A DNA stretch of 10,486 bases from an uncultured Clostridia bacterium (GCA_947381875.1 CANCXY010000111.1:1-10486); one strand, 5' to 3'. Positions 1 to 9,034 are shown, counted from the first letter of the stretch. The notes: a model not told the origin generated them from the letters alone. Numbers and translations are program-made.

Positions 1-1403
1 AGGGAACGGTTGGCGTCTATCAGCGGGCGGATGGTCTCCTCTAAGAACTCGGACACCTGGTCGGCGCTGCGGCCTGTGTAAAGTTCCGGGCGCAGTATTT
101 CGCCCAGTTCCTCCTGGGTAAGGCCGAAAGCGCTGTCGGAGAGGATGCGCTCCAAAAGATCGTTTGGCTTGCCCTCCTCCTTTACGACGGCGGCGGCGGC
201 GCGCGCGTGGACGCGCAGTTTTTCGTGCAGCTCCTGGCGGTCGCCGCCCTTTTTTACGGCGCGCATCATAATATTTTCGCTTGCCATGAACGGCAGCTCC
301 GCCATCACGCGGGCGCGGATTACCTTCGGATATACGACAAGGCCGTCGCATACGCTGAGCAGCAGGTTCAGGATCGCGTCCGCCGCCAAAAAGCCCTCTG
401 CCACCGCGACGCGCTTGTTGGCGGAATCATCCAAAGTGCGCTCAAAGCCCTGCGCGCCCGCCGTGAAGGCCGGGTTCAGGCAGTCTACCATCAAATAGCG
501 CGCCAGCGCGCAGATGCGCTCACAGCGCATGGGGTTGCGCTTATAGGGCATCGCCGAGGAACCGATCTGGTTTTTCTCGAACGGTTCCTCCATCTCCTTA
601 AAGCTCGCCAATACGCGCAGGTCCGTCGCCAGCTTCATCGCGCTCTGGCCGATGCCTGAAAGCGCGCTCAATACCTGATAATCTATTTTGCGCGAATAGG
701 TCTGCCCCGATACGGGCTGGACGCGCGTGAAGCCCAGCGCGGCGGCGATATCGGATTCCACCGCCTTCACTTTTTCCGCGTCGCCGTCGAACAGCTCCAT
801 AAAGCTCGCCTGCGTGCCTGTCGTGCCCTTGCTGCCCAGCAGGGACAGGCTTTGCAGGCGGTTTTCTATCTCCTGCCAGTCCAGGTACAAATCATAGAGC
901 CAGAGGGACGCGCGTTTGCCGACCGTCGTAAGCTGGGCGGGCTGTAAGTGCGTATAGGCCAGGGCGGGCAGGCTCTTATACTCGTCCGCGAACCCGGCCA
1001 GCAGCGACAGCACGTTCAACAGCTTGCGCCGCACAGCGCACAGCGCCTCGCGCATGATGAGGATATCCGTATTGTCGCCCACATAGCAGCTTGTCGCGCC
1101 CAGGTGGATGATGCCCTTTGCCTGCGGGCACTGCACACCGTAGGCGTAGACATGGCTCATCACGTCATGGCGGCACTCTTTTTCGCGCGCGGCGGCCACC
1201 TCATAGTTGATATCCTCCGCATGCGCTTTTAACTCGGCAATCTGCGCGTCCGTAATGGGAAGGCCCTGCTTTTGCTCGGCCTCTGCCAGTGCGACCCACA
1301 GCCTGCGCCAGGTCTTGAACTTGTTGTCCTCCGAAAAAATATACTGCATCTCCTTCGACGCGTAGCGCGTCGAAAAAGGGGAAATGTACTGGTCGTGCGG
1401 CAT
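1..1403 (-). CDS. purB: Adenylosuccinate lyase, C-terminus cut by window edge
   Basis: PurB is a cytoplasmic homotetramer of the fumarase/aspartase superfamily. It releases fumarate from SAICAR to give AICAR and from adenylosuccinate to give AMP. My translation gives 467 whole codons with no stop, beginning MPHDQYISPFSTRYASKEMQ. The superfamily signature SSAMPYKRNPM lies at about residues 282-292, with the flexible-loop serines that carry the catalytic base. THLQPAQ near residues 151-157 holds the conserved active-site histidine. The reading frame is still open at base 1 (last residues IRPLIDANRS). The family is usually about 475-480 residues, so only roughly ten are missing. The ATG at 1401-1403 is preceded by AGAAGGAGG with a 7-nt spacer, which fixes the start. 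It lies 133 nt downstream of purL in the same direction, separated by a hairpin-repeat element. Identification is secure. Confidence 0.97.
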   Translation of the reverse strand, partial: MPHDQYISPFSTRYASKEMQYIFSEDNKFKTWRRLWVALAEAEQKQGLPITDAQIAELKAHAEDINYEVAAAREKECRHDVMSHVYAYGVQCPQAKGIIHLGATSCYVGDNTDILIMREALCAVRRKLLNVLSLLAGFADEYKSLPALAYTHLQPAQLTTVGKRASLWLYDLYLDWQEIENRLQSLSLLGSKGTTGTQASFMELFDGDAEKVKAVESDIAAALGFTRVQPVSGQTYSRKIDYQVLSALSGIGQSAMKLATDLRVLASFKEMEEPFEKNQIGSSAMPYKRNPMRCERICALARYLMVDCLNPAFTAGAQGFERTLDDSANKRVAVAEGFLAADAILNLLLSVCDGLVVYPKVIRARVMAELPFMASENIMMRAVKKGGDRQELHEKLRVHARAAAAVVKEEGKPNDLLERILSDSAFGLTQEELGEILRPELYTGRSADQVSEFLEETIRPLIDANRS

Positions 1404-1455
1404 AGCCGTGCCTCCTTCTGCCGGGCTTCTGCCCCGGCCTCACCGAATCCATATG

Positions 1456-1524
1456 GAACAGGATGGGTTTCCAAAGGGGCCGCGCCCCTTTGGCGGAGTC
1501 CAGAGGCGGCGCCTCTGGAAAACC
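1456..1524. repeat. Hairpin-repeat array R1 (two stem-loops) between purL and purB
   Basis: Two perfect hairpins in tandem. The first is at 1471-1493 (10-bp stem CCAAAGGGGC, loop CGC). The second is at 1500-1518 (8-bp stem CCAGAGGC, loop GGC). They are joined by the linker CGGAGT. A leader, GAACAGGATGGGTTT, precedes them, and GGTTT at 1466-1470 can pair with AAACC at 1520-1524 to close both hairpins into one three-way structure. Bases 1456-1518 match the reverse complement of 5295-5357 at 59 of 63 positions, and 1462-1518 match 9164-9220 at 51 of 57 (counted by hand). No U-run follows on either strand, so it does not look like an intrinsic terminator. The role is unknown; a REP-like or MITE-like mobile repeat is the best guess. 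Confidence 0.9.
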
Positions 1525-1536
1525 TTTCTGTCCCGC

Positions 1537-4500
1537 TCACTTAAAATAATCCATGCCGCCCTCGAACAGCTTCTGATCCTTTTCGCCCGGCACATTCTTA
1601 TACAAATCACGCCCAAAACGTTCCGAATGGCCCATCTTCCCTAAAATGCGCCCGTCCGGGCTGCTGACGGCCTCGACCGCCCATACGCTGCCGTTCGGGT
1701 TATAGCGCACATCCATTGTCGGCCTGCCATCCAAATCCACATACTGTGTCGCCAGCATGCCCCCTTCGGACAGCCTGACGATCTCCTCCTCACTGGCGGC
1801 CAGCCGCCCTTCCCCGTGGCTGATGGCGATCGTGTGGATATCCCCCACCTGCGAATATTGCAGCCAGGGCGAACGCGTGGACGCAACGCGTGTGCGCACC
1901 AGCATACTCTGGTGGCGTCCGATCGTGTTGAAGGTGAGCGTCGGGCTGTTTTCGTCCTGGTCGCGGATGTCGCCATACGGCAGAAGGCCTAACTTGATAA
2001 GCGCCTGGAACCCGTTGCAGATGCCCAGCATCAGCCCGTCCCGCTTTTGCAGCAGCTCCCGCACGGCCTCTGTCAGCGCCGGGCTGCGGAAAAAGGCCGT
2101 GATAAACTTCGCGCTGCCCTCCGGCTCGTCGCCGCCCGAAAAGCCGCCGGGCAAAAAGATAACCTGGCTCTGCGCAATGCGCGCCTTCGCCTCGGCCACG
2201 CTTTCGGCTACCCGCGCGGGCGTAAGGTTGTTCACCACAAAGATATCCGGCACGCCCCCCGCGCGCTCAATGGCGCGGGCGGAATCATCTTCGCAGTTCG
2301 TTCCTGGGAACACCGGGATGAATACACGCGGCTTCGCACAGCCAATGTGCGGCGCGCGCCGCTCCGGCGCCTCAAAGCACAGCGCCGGGACCGGCATGGC
2401 GGCGTCGGAACCGGGGGCGCTGCGCCAGGGCAGCACCGGCTCTAACTTCGCTTCATACGGCTCATCCACGCGTGCCAGATCAACCGTCTCGCGCGCGAAT
2501 TTCCAAACATATTCCCCGGTCGTCTCGCCAATTACCGTCCCAATGCCTACATCCCCGGCTGTTTCCAGTACAAAGCTGCCGTAGGCGTTATCAAAAAGGG
2601 ATGATACGTCGAATTCACGGGCAAAGCGCACGCCCAGGCGGTTGCCCAGGCCCATGCGGAACAGCGCCGCCGCAATGCCGCCCATCGAAACCGTGGAGAC
2701 AGCGCGCACGCGCCTTTCCCGGATCAGCTTCGTCACCTGCTCCCAGAGCTGTTTCAGGTTTTTGGCGTCGGGCAGCAGCTCGTCCCGCATCGCCGGGCGC
2801 AGCAGCACTAATTTTGCCCCCGCCTGCTTGAATTCAGGGCTTGTCACCATGCGCGTATCGCCCGCCGCTACGGCAAAACTCACAAGCGTGGGCGGCACGT
2901 CGATATCCTCAAAGGAACCGGACATGGAGTCCTTGCCGCCAATGGCCGCGACGCCCAAATCGACCTGCGCGTCCAGCGCGCCCAACAGGCTGGCGGCGGG
3001 ACGGCCCCAGCGCGCGGGGTCCGTGCCCATGCGCTCAAAATACTCCTGGAAGGTCAGATATGCGTTTTTTGCGTCAAAGCCCGCCGCCACCAACTTGGAA
3101 ACGCTCTCCACGACTGCTAAATATGCCCCGTGATATTCGCTCTGCTCGGCGATAAAGGGGTTGTAGCCCCACGCCATGCCCGAACAGGTGCGCGTCTCGC
3201 CGTGCGGCACCGGCAGTTTTGCGGCCATTGCCTGAGCGGGCGTGCGCTGGGTCCTGCCGCCGAAGGGCATCAGCACTGTGCCCGCGCCGATGGTGGAGTC
3301 AAAACGCTCCGCAAGGCCCTTCCGGCTGCACAGCGCAAGGCTGCCCATCCAGGCGGTCAGCTTTTCGGCCATGTTCGCGCCCGAAGGGGTGTTGCGCACG
3401 GGGAGGCTGCGCGGCGCAATATGCACATCGGTGTGCTTTTCCGCGCCGTTGGAGGCAAGGAAACTGCGCGCTAAGTTACAGATGGTTTTGCCGCGCCAGC
3501 GCAGTTCCATGCGCGGCGTTTCGGTGACGGACGCCACAACGGTGGCCTCTAAGTTTTCCCTGTTCGCGGCGTCGATAAACGCCTGCGCGTCCTTTTCCTC
3601 CACCACAACGGCCATACGCTCCTGGCTCTCGGAAATGGCAAGCTCGGTGCCATCCAACCCCTCGTACTTTTTGGGCACTTTATCCAGATCGACCAAAAGC
3701 CCGTCGGCCAGTTCGCCGATGGCGACGCACACGCCGCCCGCGCCAAAATCGTTGCAGCGCTTGATGAGCCGCACGGCGTCCGGGTCGCGGAACAGGCGCT
3801 GGAGCTTGCGTTCTTCGGGCGCGTTGCCCTTCTGTACCTCGGCCCCGCAGGTGGCAAGGCTCTCCACTTTATGCGCCTTAGAGGAGCCGGTCGCCCCGCC
3901 AATGCCGTCGCGCCCCGTGCGTCCGCCCAACAGGATCACCACGTCGCCGGGCGCGGGCGCTTCACGGCGCACATTCGCCTCCGGCACAGCGCCTACCACC
4001 GCGCCGATCTCCATCCTCTTGGCGATATAGCCCGGATGGTAAATCTCATCCACCAACCCGGTGGCAAGGCCGATCTGGTTGCCATAGCTCGAATAGCCCG
4101 CCGCCGCCGTGGTGACAAGTTTCCGCTGCGGCAGTTTGCCCTTGATGGTATCGCGCACAGGGACAAGCGGGTCGCCCGCGCCCGTGACGCGCATGGCCTG
4201 GTAGACATACCCCCGGTTCGCCAGCGGGTCGCGGATGGCCCCGCCGATACAGGTGGCCGCCCCGCCGAACGGCTCGATCTCGGTGGGGTGGTTGTGCGTC
4301 TCGTTCTTAAAGAGCAGCAGCCACGGTTCGGGCGTGCCGTTGTTGTCCACGGTGATGCGCACGCTGCACGCGTTGATCTCATCCGATTCATCCAGATTTT
4401 TCAGCGCGCCGGTCTTTTTCAGGTATTTTGCGCCAATGGTCGCAAGATCCATCAGGCACACCGGCTTTTCGGCCCGCCGCTCGCCGTACACGTTCTCGCG

Positions 4501-5253
4501 CAGTTTCTGGTAGCGCGCCCACGCGGCGCGGACCGTTTTATCCTCGATCTTCACGTCGTCCAGCAGCGTGCCAAACGTCGTGTGGCGGCAGTGGTCGCTC
4601 CAATAGGTGTCGATCACGCGCAGTTCGGTGACAGTCGGCTCGCGCTGTTCGCTGCGGAAATACGCCTGGCAGAACGCAAGGTCGCCCGCGTCCATCGCAA
4701 GGCCATATTCCCGCGCAAATCCCGCGAGGCCGTCCGCGTCCAGGGCGGTGAAGCCCTCTATGGTCGCAACGTCGGCGGGCGCGGCATAGTCCATGTGCAA
4801 TGTATCAGGCTTTTCCAGCGAGGCAAGCCGCGCCTCCACCGGGTTGACCGTGTAGTGCTGTATCTCGGCAAGTTCTTCATCGGTAACGCTGCCCGTGAGC
4901 AGGTACACCCGCGCACTGCGCACAGCGGGGCGCTCCCCCTGGCTCAAAAGCTGGATGCACTCGGCGGCAGAGGACGCGCGCTGGTCGAACTGGCCGGGCA
5001 GATATTCGACGGCGAACACGGCGTCCGCCCCTTCGGGCAGCTCGTCGTACACGAAATCGACCGGCGGCTCGCTGAACACGGTGTTCCGGCAGCGATCAAA
5101 CAACGCCTCGCTGACCCCCTCCACGTCATATCGGTTCAGGATGCGCAGCCCCGTAACGCCTGTGATGCCCAGCAGCTCGCGGATCTCCGCTAACAGCGAC
5201 GCGGCCTCGACAGCGTAAGCGGGGCGCTTTTCTGCGTATATGCGGTAAACCAT
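1537..5253 (-). CDS. purL: Phosphoribosylformylglycinamidine synthase, single-chain form
   Basis: This enzyme converts FGAR, ATP and glutamine to FGAM in the fourth step of purine synthesis. At 1238 residues it is the large single-chain type found in many Clostridia, not the split PurS/PurQ/PurL form. The N-terminal region leads to WSDHCRHTTF (about 218-227). The PurM-like synthase core follows, with KNETHNHPTEIEPFGG (about 316-331) for nucleotide and metal binding. A class-I glutamine amidotransferase domain starts near residue 974 (RVFIPVFPGTNCEDD). Its nucleophile is Cys ~1079 in LGICNGFQAL, and the His/Glu pair is ~1146/1148 in ISHGEGR. No key residue is missing. The ATG at 5251-5253 has AAGGAGG five bases upstream. 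It is preceded by purD (146-nt gap) and followed by purB (133-nt gap), and it is flanked by inverted copies of the hairpin repeat. Confidence 0.98.
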   Translation of the reverse strand: MVYRIYAEKRPAYAVEAASLLAEIRELLGITGVTGLRILNRYDVEGVSEALFDRCRNTVFSEPPVDFVYDELPEGADAVFAVEYLPGQFDQRASSAAECIQLLSQGERPAVRSARVYLLTGSVTDEELAEIQHYTVNPVEARLASLEKPDTLHMDYAAPADVATIEGFTALDADGLAGFAREYGLAMDAGDLAFCQAYFRSEQREPTVTELRVIDTYWSDHCRHTTFGTLLDDVKIEDKTVRAAWARYQKLRENVYGERRAEKPVCLMDLATIGAKYLKKTGALKNLDESDEINACSVRITVDNNGTPEPWLLLFKNETHNHPTEIEPFGGAATCIGGAIRDPLANRGYVYQAMRVTGAGDPLVPVRDTIKGKLPQRKLVTTAAAGYSSYGNQIGLATGLVDEIYHPGYIAKRMEIGAVVGAVPEANVRREAPAPGDVVILLGGRTGRDGIGGATGSSKAHKVESLATCGAEVQKGNAPEERKLQRLFRDPDAVRLIKRCNDFGAGGVCVAIGELADGLLVDLDKVPKKYEGLDGTELAISESQERMAVVVEEKDAQAFIDAANRENLEATVVASVTETPRMELRWRGKTICNLARSFLASNGAEKHTDVHIAPRSLPVRNTPSGANMAEKLTAWMGSLALCSRKGLAERFDSTIGAGTVLMPFGGRTQRTPAQAMAAKLPVPHGETRTCSGMAWGYNPFIAEQSEYHGAYLAVVESVSKLVAAGFDAKNAYLTFQEYFERMGTDPARWGRPAASLLGALDAQVDLGVAAIGGKDSMSGSFEDIDVPPTLVSFAVAAGDTRMVTSPEFKQAGAKLVLLRPAMRDELLPDAKNLKQLWEQVTKLIRERRVRAVSTVSMGGIAAALFRMGLGNRLGVRFAREFDVSSLFDNAYGSFVLETAGDVGIGTVIGETTGEYVWKFARETVDLARVDEPYEAKLEPVLPWRSAPGSDAAMPVPALCFEAPERRAPHIGCAKPRVFIPVFPGTNCEDDSARAIERAGGVPDIFVVNNLTPARVAESVAEAKARIAQSQVIFLPGGFSGGDEPEGSAKFITAFFRSPALTEAVRELLQKRDGLMLGICNGFQALIKLGLLPYGDIRDQDENSPTLTFNTIGRHQSMLVRTRVASTRSPWLQYSQVGDIHTIAISHGEGRLAASEEEIVRLSEGGMLATQYVDLDGRPTMDVRYNPNGSVWAVEAVSSPDGRILGKMGHSERFGRDLYKNVPGEKDQKLFEGGMDYFK

Positions 5254-5266
5254 AAATGCCTCCTTC

Positions 5267-5357
5267 CCAAAGGGCGCTGCCCTTTGGAATCCTGCCAGAG
5301 GCCCTGCCTCTGGACTCCGCCAAAGGGGCGCAGCCCCTTTGGAAACCCATCTTGTTC
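5267..5357. repeat. Hairpin-repeat array R2 (three stem-loops) between purD and purL
   Basis: Three perfect hairpins lie at 5267-5287 (9-bp stem CCAAAGGGC, loop GCT), 5295-5313 (8-bp stem CCAGAGGC, loop CCT) and 5320-5342 (10-bp stem CCAAAGGGGC, loop GCA). A tail, AAACCCATCTTGTTC, runs to 5357. The array is in the opposite orientation to R1 and R3: its right end is the inverted copy of the R1 leader. It sits only 1 nt beyond the AAGGAGG ribosome binding site of purL (5259-5265), so in the purD-purL transcript the last hairpin ends right beside the purL start region and could affect ribosome access. That effect is inference. No U-run suggests termination. Confidence 0.9.
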
Positions 5358-5399
5358 ATGCTGTACGCGGCGCGCCCAGGGAAACGCCGGCGCGGCGCT

Positions 5400-6689
5400 T
5401 TATGCTCCCTGTACGGCCCGCAGGGCGCGCTGGCCGATGTCCGTCCGCTTGTACATGCCCTCGAAGTAGATGTTGTCCGCCGCCCGGTAGGCGCCGGCGA
5501 GGGCTTCGGGGAGGGTATCGGCCACGGCTGTTACGCCTAATACGCGCCCGCCGTTCGTGACAAGGTTTTCCCCTTGTCGGGCTGTGCCCGCATGGTACAC
5601 GGTCGCGCCCGTGCCCGGAAGCTGGCCGTCTGTCAGCCCCATGATGGTTTTGCCCTTCTCATAGTGCTGCGGGTAGCCGCCCGACGCGATAATGACACAT
5701 GCGGCGTGTTTATCGCTGAATGTTACGTCCAGTTCGCCCAATGTGCCGTTTGTCGTCGCCTGCATCACAGCCAACAGGTCCGTTTTCAGCAGCGGCAGGA
5801 CGACCTGCGCCTCCGGGTCGCCGAAACGGCAGTTGTACTCGATCACCTTTGGCCCGTCCGGCGTGAGCATCAGCCCGAAATAGAGGCAGCCCCGGAATGT
5901 GCGCCCCTCGGCGTTCATCGCGGCAATGGTGGGCTTGAAAATTGTCTCCATACACACGGCGGCAATCTCCGCTGTATAGCAGGGGTTCGGCGCAATGGTG
6001 CCCATGCCGCCCGTATTCAGACCCGCGTCGCCGTCCAGCGCGCGCTTGTGGTCCATGCTCGACGGCATTGGAACAAGCGTTTTGCCGTCTGTAAAGCACA
6101 GCACCGATACCTCCGGCCCTGTGAGGAATTCCTCAATGACCACGCGGCTCCCGGACGCGCCGAACTGCCCGTCCTCCATCATGCCCTTGACGGCGGCCAG
6201 CGCTTCCGACTCGTTTTCGCAGATCAGCACGCCCTTGCCCAGTGCAAGGCCATCCGCCTTTATAACCAGAGGCCACGCGGTATTGGCGCGCACATATGCC
6301 GCCGCTTTGTCCGCTTTGTCGAATGTCTGACAGCGGGCGGTGGGGATGCCATATTTCTCCATCAGCCCTTTGGAAAACACCTTGCTGCCTTCAATGATTG
6401 CCGCCGCTTTGCTCGGCCCAAAGGAGGGAATGCCTTTTTCCGCCAGTGCGTCGACCATGCCCAGTACCAGCGGGTCATCCGGCGCGACAACAACAAAATC
6501 CATCTGTTCGCGCACGGCAAATTCGACCACGCCCACGATGTCGGTGGCCGCGATGGGCACGCACTGTGCGTCATACGCAATGCCGCCATTGCCGGGCGCG
6601 GCGTACAGCTCCGGCTTCTGCGGGCTTTCCTTCAGCTTGCGGATGATGGTGTGTTCACGCCCGCCGCCGCCTACGACAAGTACTTTCAT
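5400..6689 (-). CDS. purD: Phosphoribosylamine-glycine ligase (GAR synthetase)
   Basis: PurD is an ATP-grasp ligase joining 5-phosphoribosylamine to glycine, the second step of purine synthesis. The 429-residue product has the family's usual length. GGGGREH (7-13) begins the N-terminal Rossmann-like domain. KADGLALGKGV (144-154) belongs to the ATP-grasp nucleotide-binding part, DHKRALDGDAGLNTGGMG (213-230) is the glycine-rich substrate region, and EYNCRFGDPEAQ (284-295) carries the metal-binding Glu and Asn. The C-terminal segment with YFEGMYKRTDIGQRAL is typical of the last domain. The ATG at 6687-6689 follows AAGGGGG with a 7-nt spacer. The gene is preceded by a 148-nt AT-rich gap after the membrane protein gene, which may hold its own promoter. 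Identification is secure. Confidence 0.97.
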   Translation of the reverse strand: MKVLVVGGGGREHTIIRKLKESPQKPELYAAPGNGGIAYDAQCVPIAATDIVGVVEFAVREQMDFVVVAPDDPLVLGMVDALAEKGIPSFGPSKAAAIIEGSKVFSKGLMEKYGIPTARCQTFDKADKAAAYVRANTAWPLVIKADGLALGKGVLICENESEALAAVKGMMEDGQFGASGSRVVIEEFLTGPEVSVLCFTDGKTLVPMPSSMDHKRALDGDAGLNTGGMGTIAPNPCYTAEIAAVCMETIFKPTIAAMNAEGRTFRGCLYFGLMLTPDGPKVIEYNCRFGDPEAQVVLPLLKTDLLAVMQATTNGTLGELDVTFSDKHAACVIIASGGYPQHYEKGKTIMGLTDGQLPGTGATVYHAGTARQGENLVTNGGRVLGVTAVADTLPEALAGAYRAADNIYFEGMYKRTDIGQRALRAVQGA

Positions 6690-6837
6690 AAAACTGCCCC
6701 CTTATATGGCCTGTTCTTTTCTACGATAAAAAGGTTACAAATTGTTTATTGCTCAGCATATTATCCTATTTGGATATATATGTGATTCTTCCAAAACACT
6801 CAGTATGTTTCCCCGTTCAAAAACCCTATACAGCGTG
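6690..6837 (-). promoter_or_regulatory. AT-rich gap upstream of purD, possible promoter region
   Basis: By hand count 6701-6800 is about 30% GC, far below the surrounding coding sequence. This is the only clearly AT-rich stretch in the window. Reading towards purD there is a -10-like GATAAT (6760-6765), overlapping a small inverted repeat TATCC-TATTT-GGATA (6762-6776). I find no convincing -35 box at 16-18 bases, no Bacillus-type PurBox and no purine riboswitch aptamer. No clear terminator for the upstream membrane protein gene is visible. The call as a promoter or operator region rests mainly on composition and position. Confidence 0.35.
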
Positions 6838-9021
6838 TCAGGCACCTACCCAATAGACGCGGCACCCTTCGCTCTCATATACGCACGGGAACGCCTGCGC
6901 CAGATGCGCTTCATCCCCCGGCAGCAGCGGGCAGAAAACGAGGTATTCTATCCCCCGCGCCGCGCAGATTTCCCGCGCCTGCGCCGCGCTTGTCCCCGCG
7001 CTGAACAGGGTTTCCATCTCGGCATAGCGCGCCTGCACGTCCCCCGCGCGCGCGCCCATATTGCTCACGGCATATTTGAAGCTCTCCATATACGCCTGCC
7101 GCCCCGAAAGGCCCGTGTAGACGTTGGAAAGCCCCTCCATTGCGCCGCCCGTGTGCATGCGGTTTGTCGCAAACAGCGCGTTTTCGGGCATATTCTCTGC
7201 CAGCCACGCGCAGGCACGCTCCTCATCCGCCGTCAGTACACAGCGGACGGTGTCGGGCAGGGTGCCTGTGAAGGTGTCCGCTGCCGTGCGCCCCATCGAC
7301 ACAAACAGGCACAGCGACGTAGCGCACCCCGCCGCCGTCAGCGCCGCCGCGCCCGCGCGCAGGATACGGCGCAGGCGGCCTTTTCCGGCCAACAGCGCGG
7401 GCAGGCTGTCCAGCAGGAACAGGCCCATGCAGAATACGGCCAAATTGGCAAAATAGATTTGGCTGGATGAATAGTGGTCAAACAGGAAAAACGCTAAAAG
7501 CCCCCCAGCGGCGCATGCGTGCAGCACCAGACGCACCGGCGGCACGCGCAGTTTTTTCCGTATATCCCCTATGGCGGCGCATGCCCACGCGCAAAACGCG
7601 GCGGGGGCCATGAAGAAACTTTGCGCCAGCCACAAAAGCGGCAGGAACACTTTCCACGCGCCCGGAAAGCGGATTTGCAGCGCGTTCAGCACACTTTGAA
7701 AGTAAAACAGCTTTACAGTCCCATCCAGCGAAAACCGCATACTGGATCCCGCACCCGCCGCGAAATAGACGCTATACAGCAACTCAAACCCCAAAGGAAC
7801 CAGCCAGCACAGCAGGGCAACACGGCGGAGCATGGGCCGGCCTTTTGTACGGAGGTTTTGCAGGCATACCAGCGCCAGTACACAGAACACCGCGATCGCC
7901 AAGATGCCCGCCTGCGGCCCTTTGGCAAACGCGAGGCCGTAAAAAGCGGCGGTGAGTGAAAGCCATTCCCACGCCTCGCCGGGCCGGGCTGTATCTTCGC
8001 TTTGCGGGACACTCTGCCCCGCCGGATTGCACACCCGCGCAAATATCCGGTCGAGGAAAAGCAGCGTGAGCGCCAGAAACAGGAACGCCGTCGCCTGCCC
8101 GTTGATGTTGGAAACCGTATGCACTGCGCCACTGTTCCCGAAGCGGCTCGCCCCCGCCGCCAGCGTTTTCCATAAACTCACGCAGGAGAGCCAAAGCGGC
8201 ATACCCGCCAGCGCGGCGGCGCGGCGTCGGCAGGCGTCGTGCGGCCATAGCTGCCGCCCCAAGGCGTAGAGGCAGGTTGTCAGTGCCAGGGCTATGGGCG
8301 TGTAGGCGTAGAATGCGGCGGTATCATAGGCGGGCAGGCCAGGCGCGAACCAGAGGCCCGCCTCATACAGCTCTGTAAGAAAATGGTATGTGACCGTCAC
8401 ACCCGCGACGCGCAGGTCAGACAGCGGCAGGCCGTTTGCGAAGCTCTCGACGTTGCCGAGGTTCCAGAAAAAGTCCTGGCTGGGAATCAGCGCGCTCACG
8501 GCTGTTGGGTGCGCGTATCGTACCGCCCACAGCGCGTTCAGCAGGATCAGCGCGCCCGTTGTCACGGCCAACGCCGCGCCCGCGCCGCTCTGCGCGAAGC
8601 GCAGGCAGCAGCTCACGAACTGGCGGATATTCCGCCGCGCAGCGGGGCGCGCCAGGCACACGATACCGCCCGCGCCCCACGCGGCGCACCAGAGGCGCAC
8701 CAGCACCGGCGCGCGCAGCGCCGACGCCGCCAGCGTCACGCCGAAAAACAGCGCGAACCCCCACAGTACTGCCAGGGAAAGGAACAGCGCGGGGGCAGGC
8801 GGGCACTCCTGCCGCCTTGTGCCGCCGCAAATCAGCCAGGCGGCGCACAAACCCGGCGCAAAGATACCCAACGCCGCCGCGCCCCAGCAGAGCAGAGCGC
8901 CCCACGACTGCCCGCCGCAAGCCATGTACAGCGCCAGCGCCGTCAACACGCACCCGGCAAAACCGCCTCCGGCCACCCACAGCCATCCACGACGCCCACG
9001 CGCCGCACCATCCTGTTTCAT
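6838..9021 (-). CDS. Polytopic membrane protein, probable GT-C glycosyltransferase type
   Basis: No specific function recognised. The 727-residue product has a short basic N-terminus, then about ten to twelve hydrophobic segments between residues ~13 and ~575 (for example 14-34, 41-65, 78-100, 147-167, 234-255, 310-325, 368-388, 400-420, 499-514, 524-540, 556-575). A soluble C-terminal domain of about 150 residues follows. After the 147-167 segment comes SQDFFWNLGNVESF (181-194), an acidic loop with D183 and E192, then a YHFLTE motif (212-217). The C-terminal ACAWLAENMPENALFATNR stretch resembles the tail domains of lipid-linked-sugar transferases of the GT-C fold. That assignment is inference from layout, not a family match. 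The ATG at 9019-9021 is preferred over a TTG at 9147 because the 42 extra residues look like translated intergenic DNA. The gene splits purH from purD with no evident purine role. Confidence 0.75.
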   Translation of the reverse strand: MKQDGAARGRRGWLWVAGGGFAGCVLTALALYMACGGQSWGALLCWGAAALGIFAPGLCAAWLICGGTRRQECPPAPALFLSLAVLWGFALFFGVTLAASALRAPVLVRLWCAAWGAGGIVCLARPAARRNIRQFVSCCLRFAQSGAGAALAVTTGALILLNALWAVRYAHPTAVSALIPSQDFFWNLGNVESFANGLPLSDLRVAGVTVTYHFLTELYEAGLWFAPGLPAYDTAAFYAYTPIALALTTCLYALGRQLWPHDACRRRAAALAGMPLWLSCVSLWKTLAAGASRFGNSGAVHTVSNINGQATAFLFLALTLLFLDRIFARVCNPAGQSVPQSEDTARPGEAWEWLSLTAAFYGLAFAKGPQAGILAIAVFCVLALVCLQNLRTKGRPMLRRVALLCWLVPLGFELLYSVYFAAGAGSSMRFSLDGTVKLFYFQSVLNALQIRFPGAWKVFLPLLWLAQSFFMAPAAFCAWACAAIGDIRKKLRVPPVRLVLHACAAGGLLAFFLFDHYSSSQIYFANLAVFCMGLFLLDSLPALLAGKGRLRRILRAGAAALTAAGCATSLCLFVSMGRTAADTFTGTLPDTVRCVLTADEERACAWLAENMPENALFATNRMHTGGAMEGLSNVYTGLSGRQAYMESFKYAVSNMGARAGDVQARYAEMETLFSAGTSAAQAREICAARGIEYLVFCPLLPGDEAHLAQAFPCVYESEGCRVYWVGA

Positions 9022-9024
9022 GGT

Positions 9025-9034
9025 TCCTTCTTCC
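9025..9034 (-). promoter_or_regulatory. Ribosome binding site supporting the start at 9021
   Basis: On the minus strand GGAAGAAGGA stands 3 bases before the ATG at 9019-9021. The AAGGA part is a little close to the start, while the GGAAG part has an 8-base spacer. Together with the onset of a hydrophobic helix about 12 residues later, this favours starting the membrane protein here. The alternative is a TTG at 9147, which lies inside a palindrome and has no comparable site. Confidence 0.55.

Noticed and set aside
1471..1518. Rho-independent terminator between purL and purB
   Set aside because: The hairpins are strong, but no run of U follows on either strand and the same arrays occur in both orientations within one operon.
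3871..5193. Long plus-strand open frame (about 440 codons) opposite purL
   Set aside because: It lies entirely antisense to purL, which has complete family motifs. It is rich in Arg, Ala and His, as expected of a shadow frame in GC-rich DNA, and has no recognisable domain.
5574..6785. Plus-strand open frame of about 403 codons opposite purD
   Set aside because: It is antisense to a complete purD and shows no motif of its own; GC-rich codon bias on the other strand explains the lack of stops.
6690..6837. Purine riboswitch or PurR box upstream of purD
   Set aside because: I could not find the three-way junction core of the purine aptamer or the CGAA-containing inverted PurBox sequences; only AT-richness and a weak -10-like hexamer are present.
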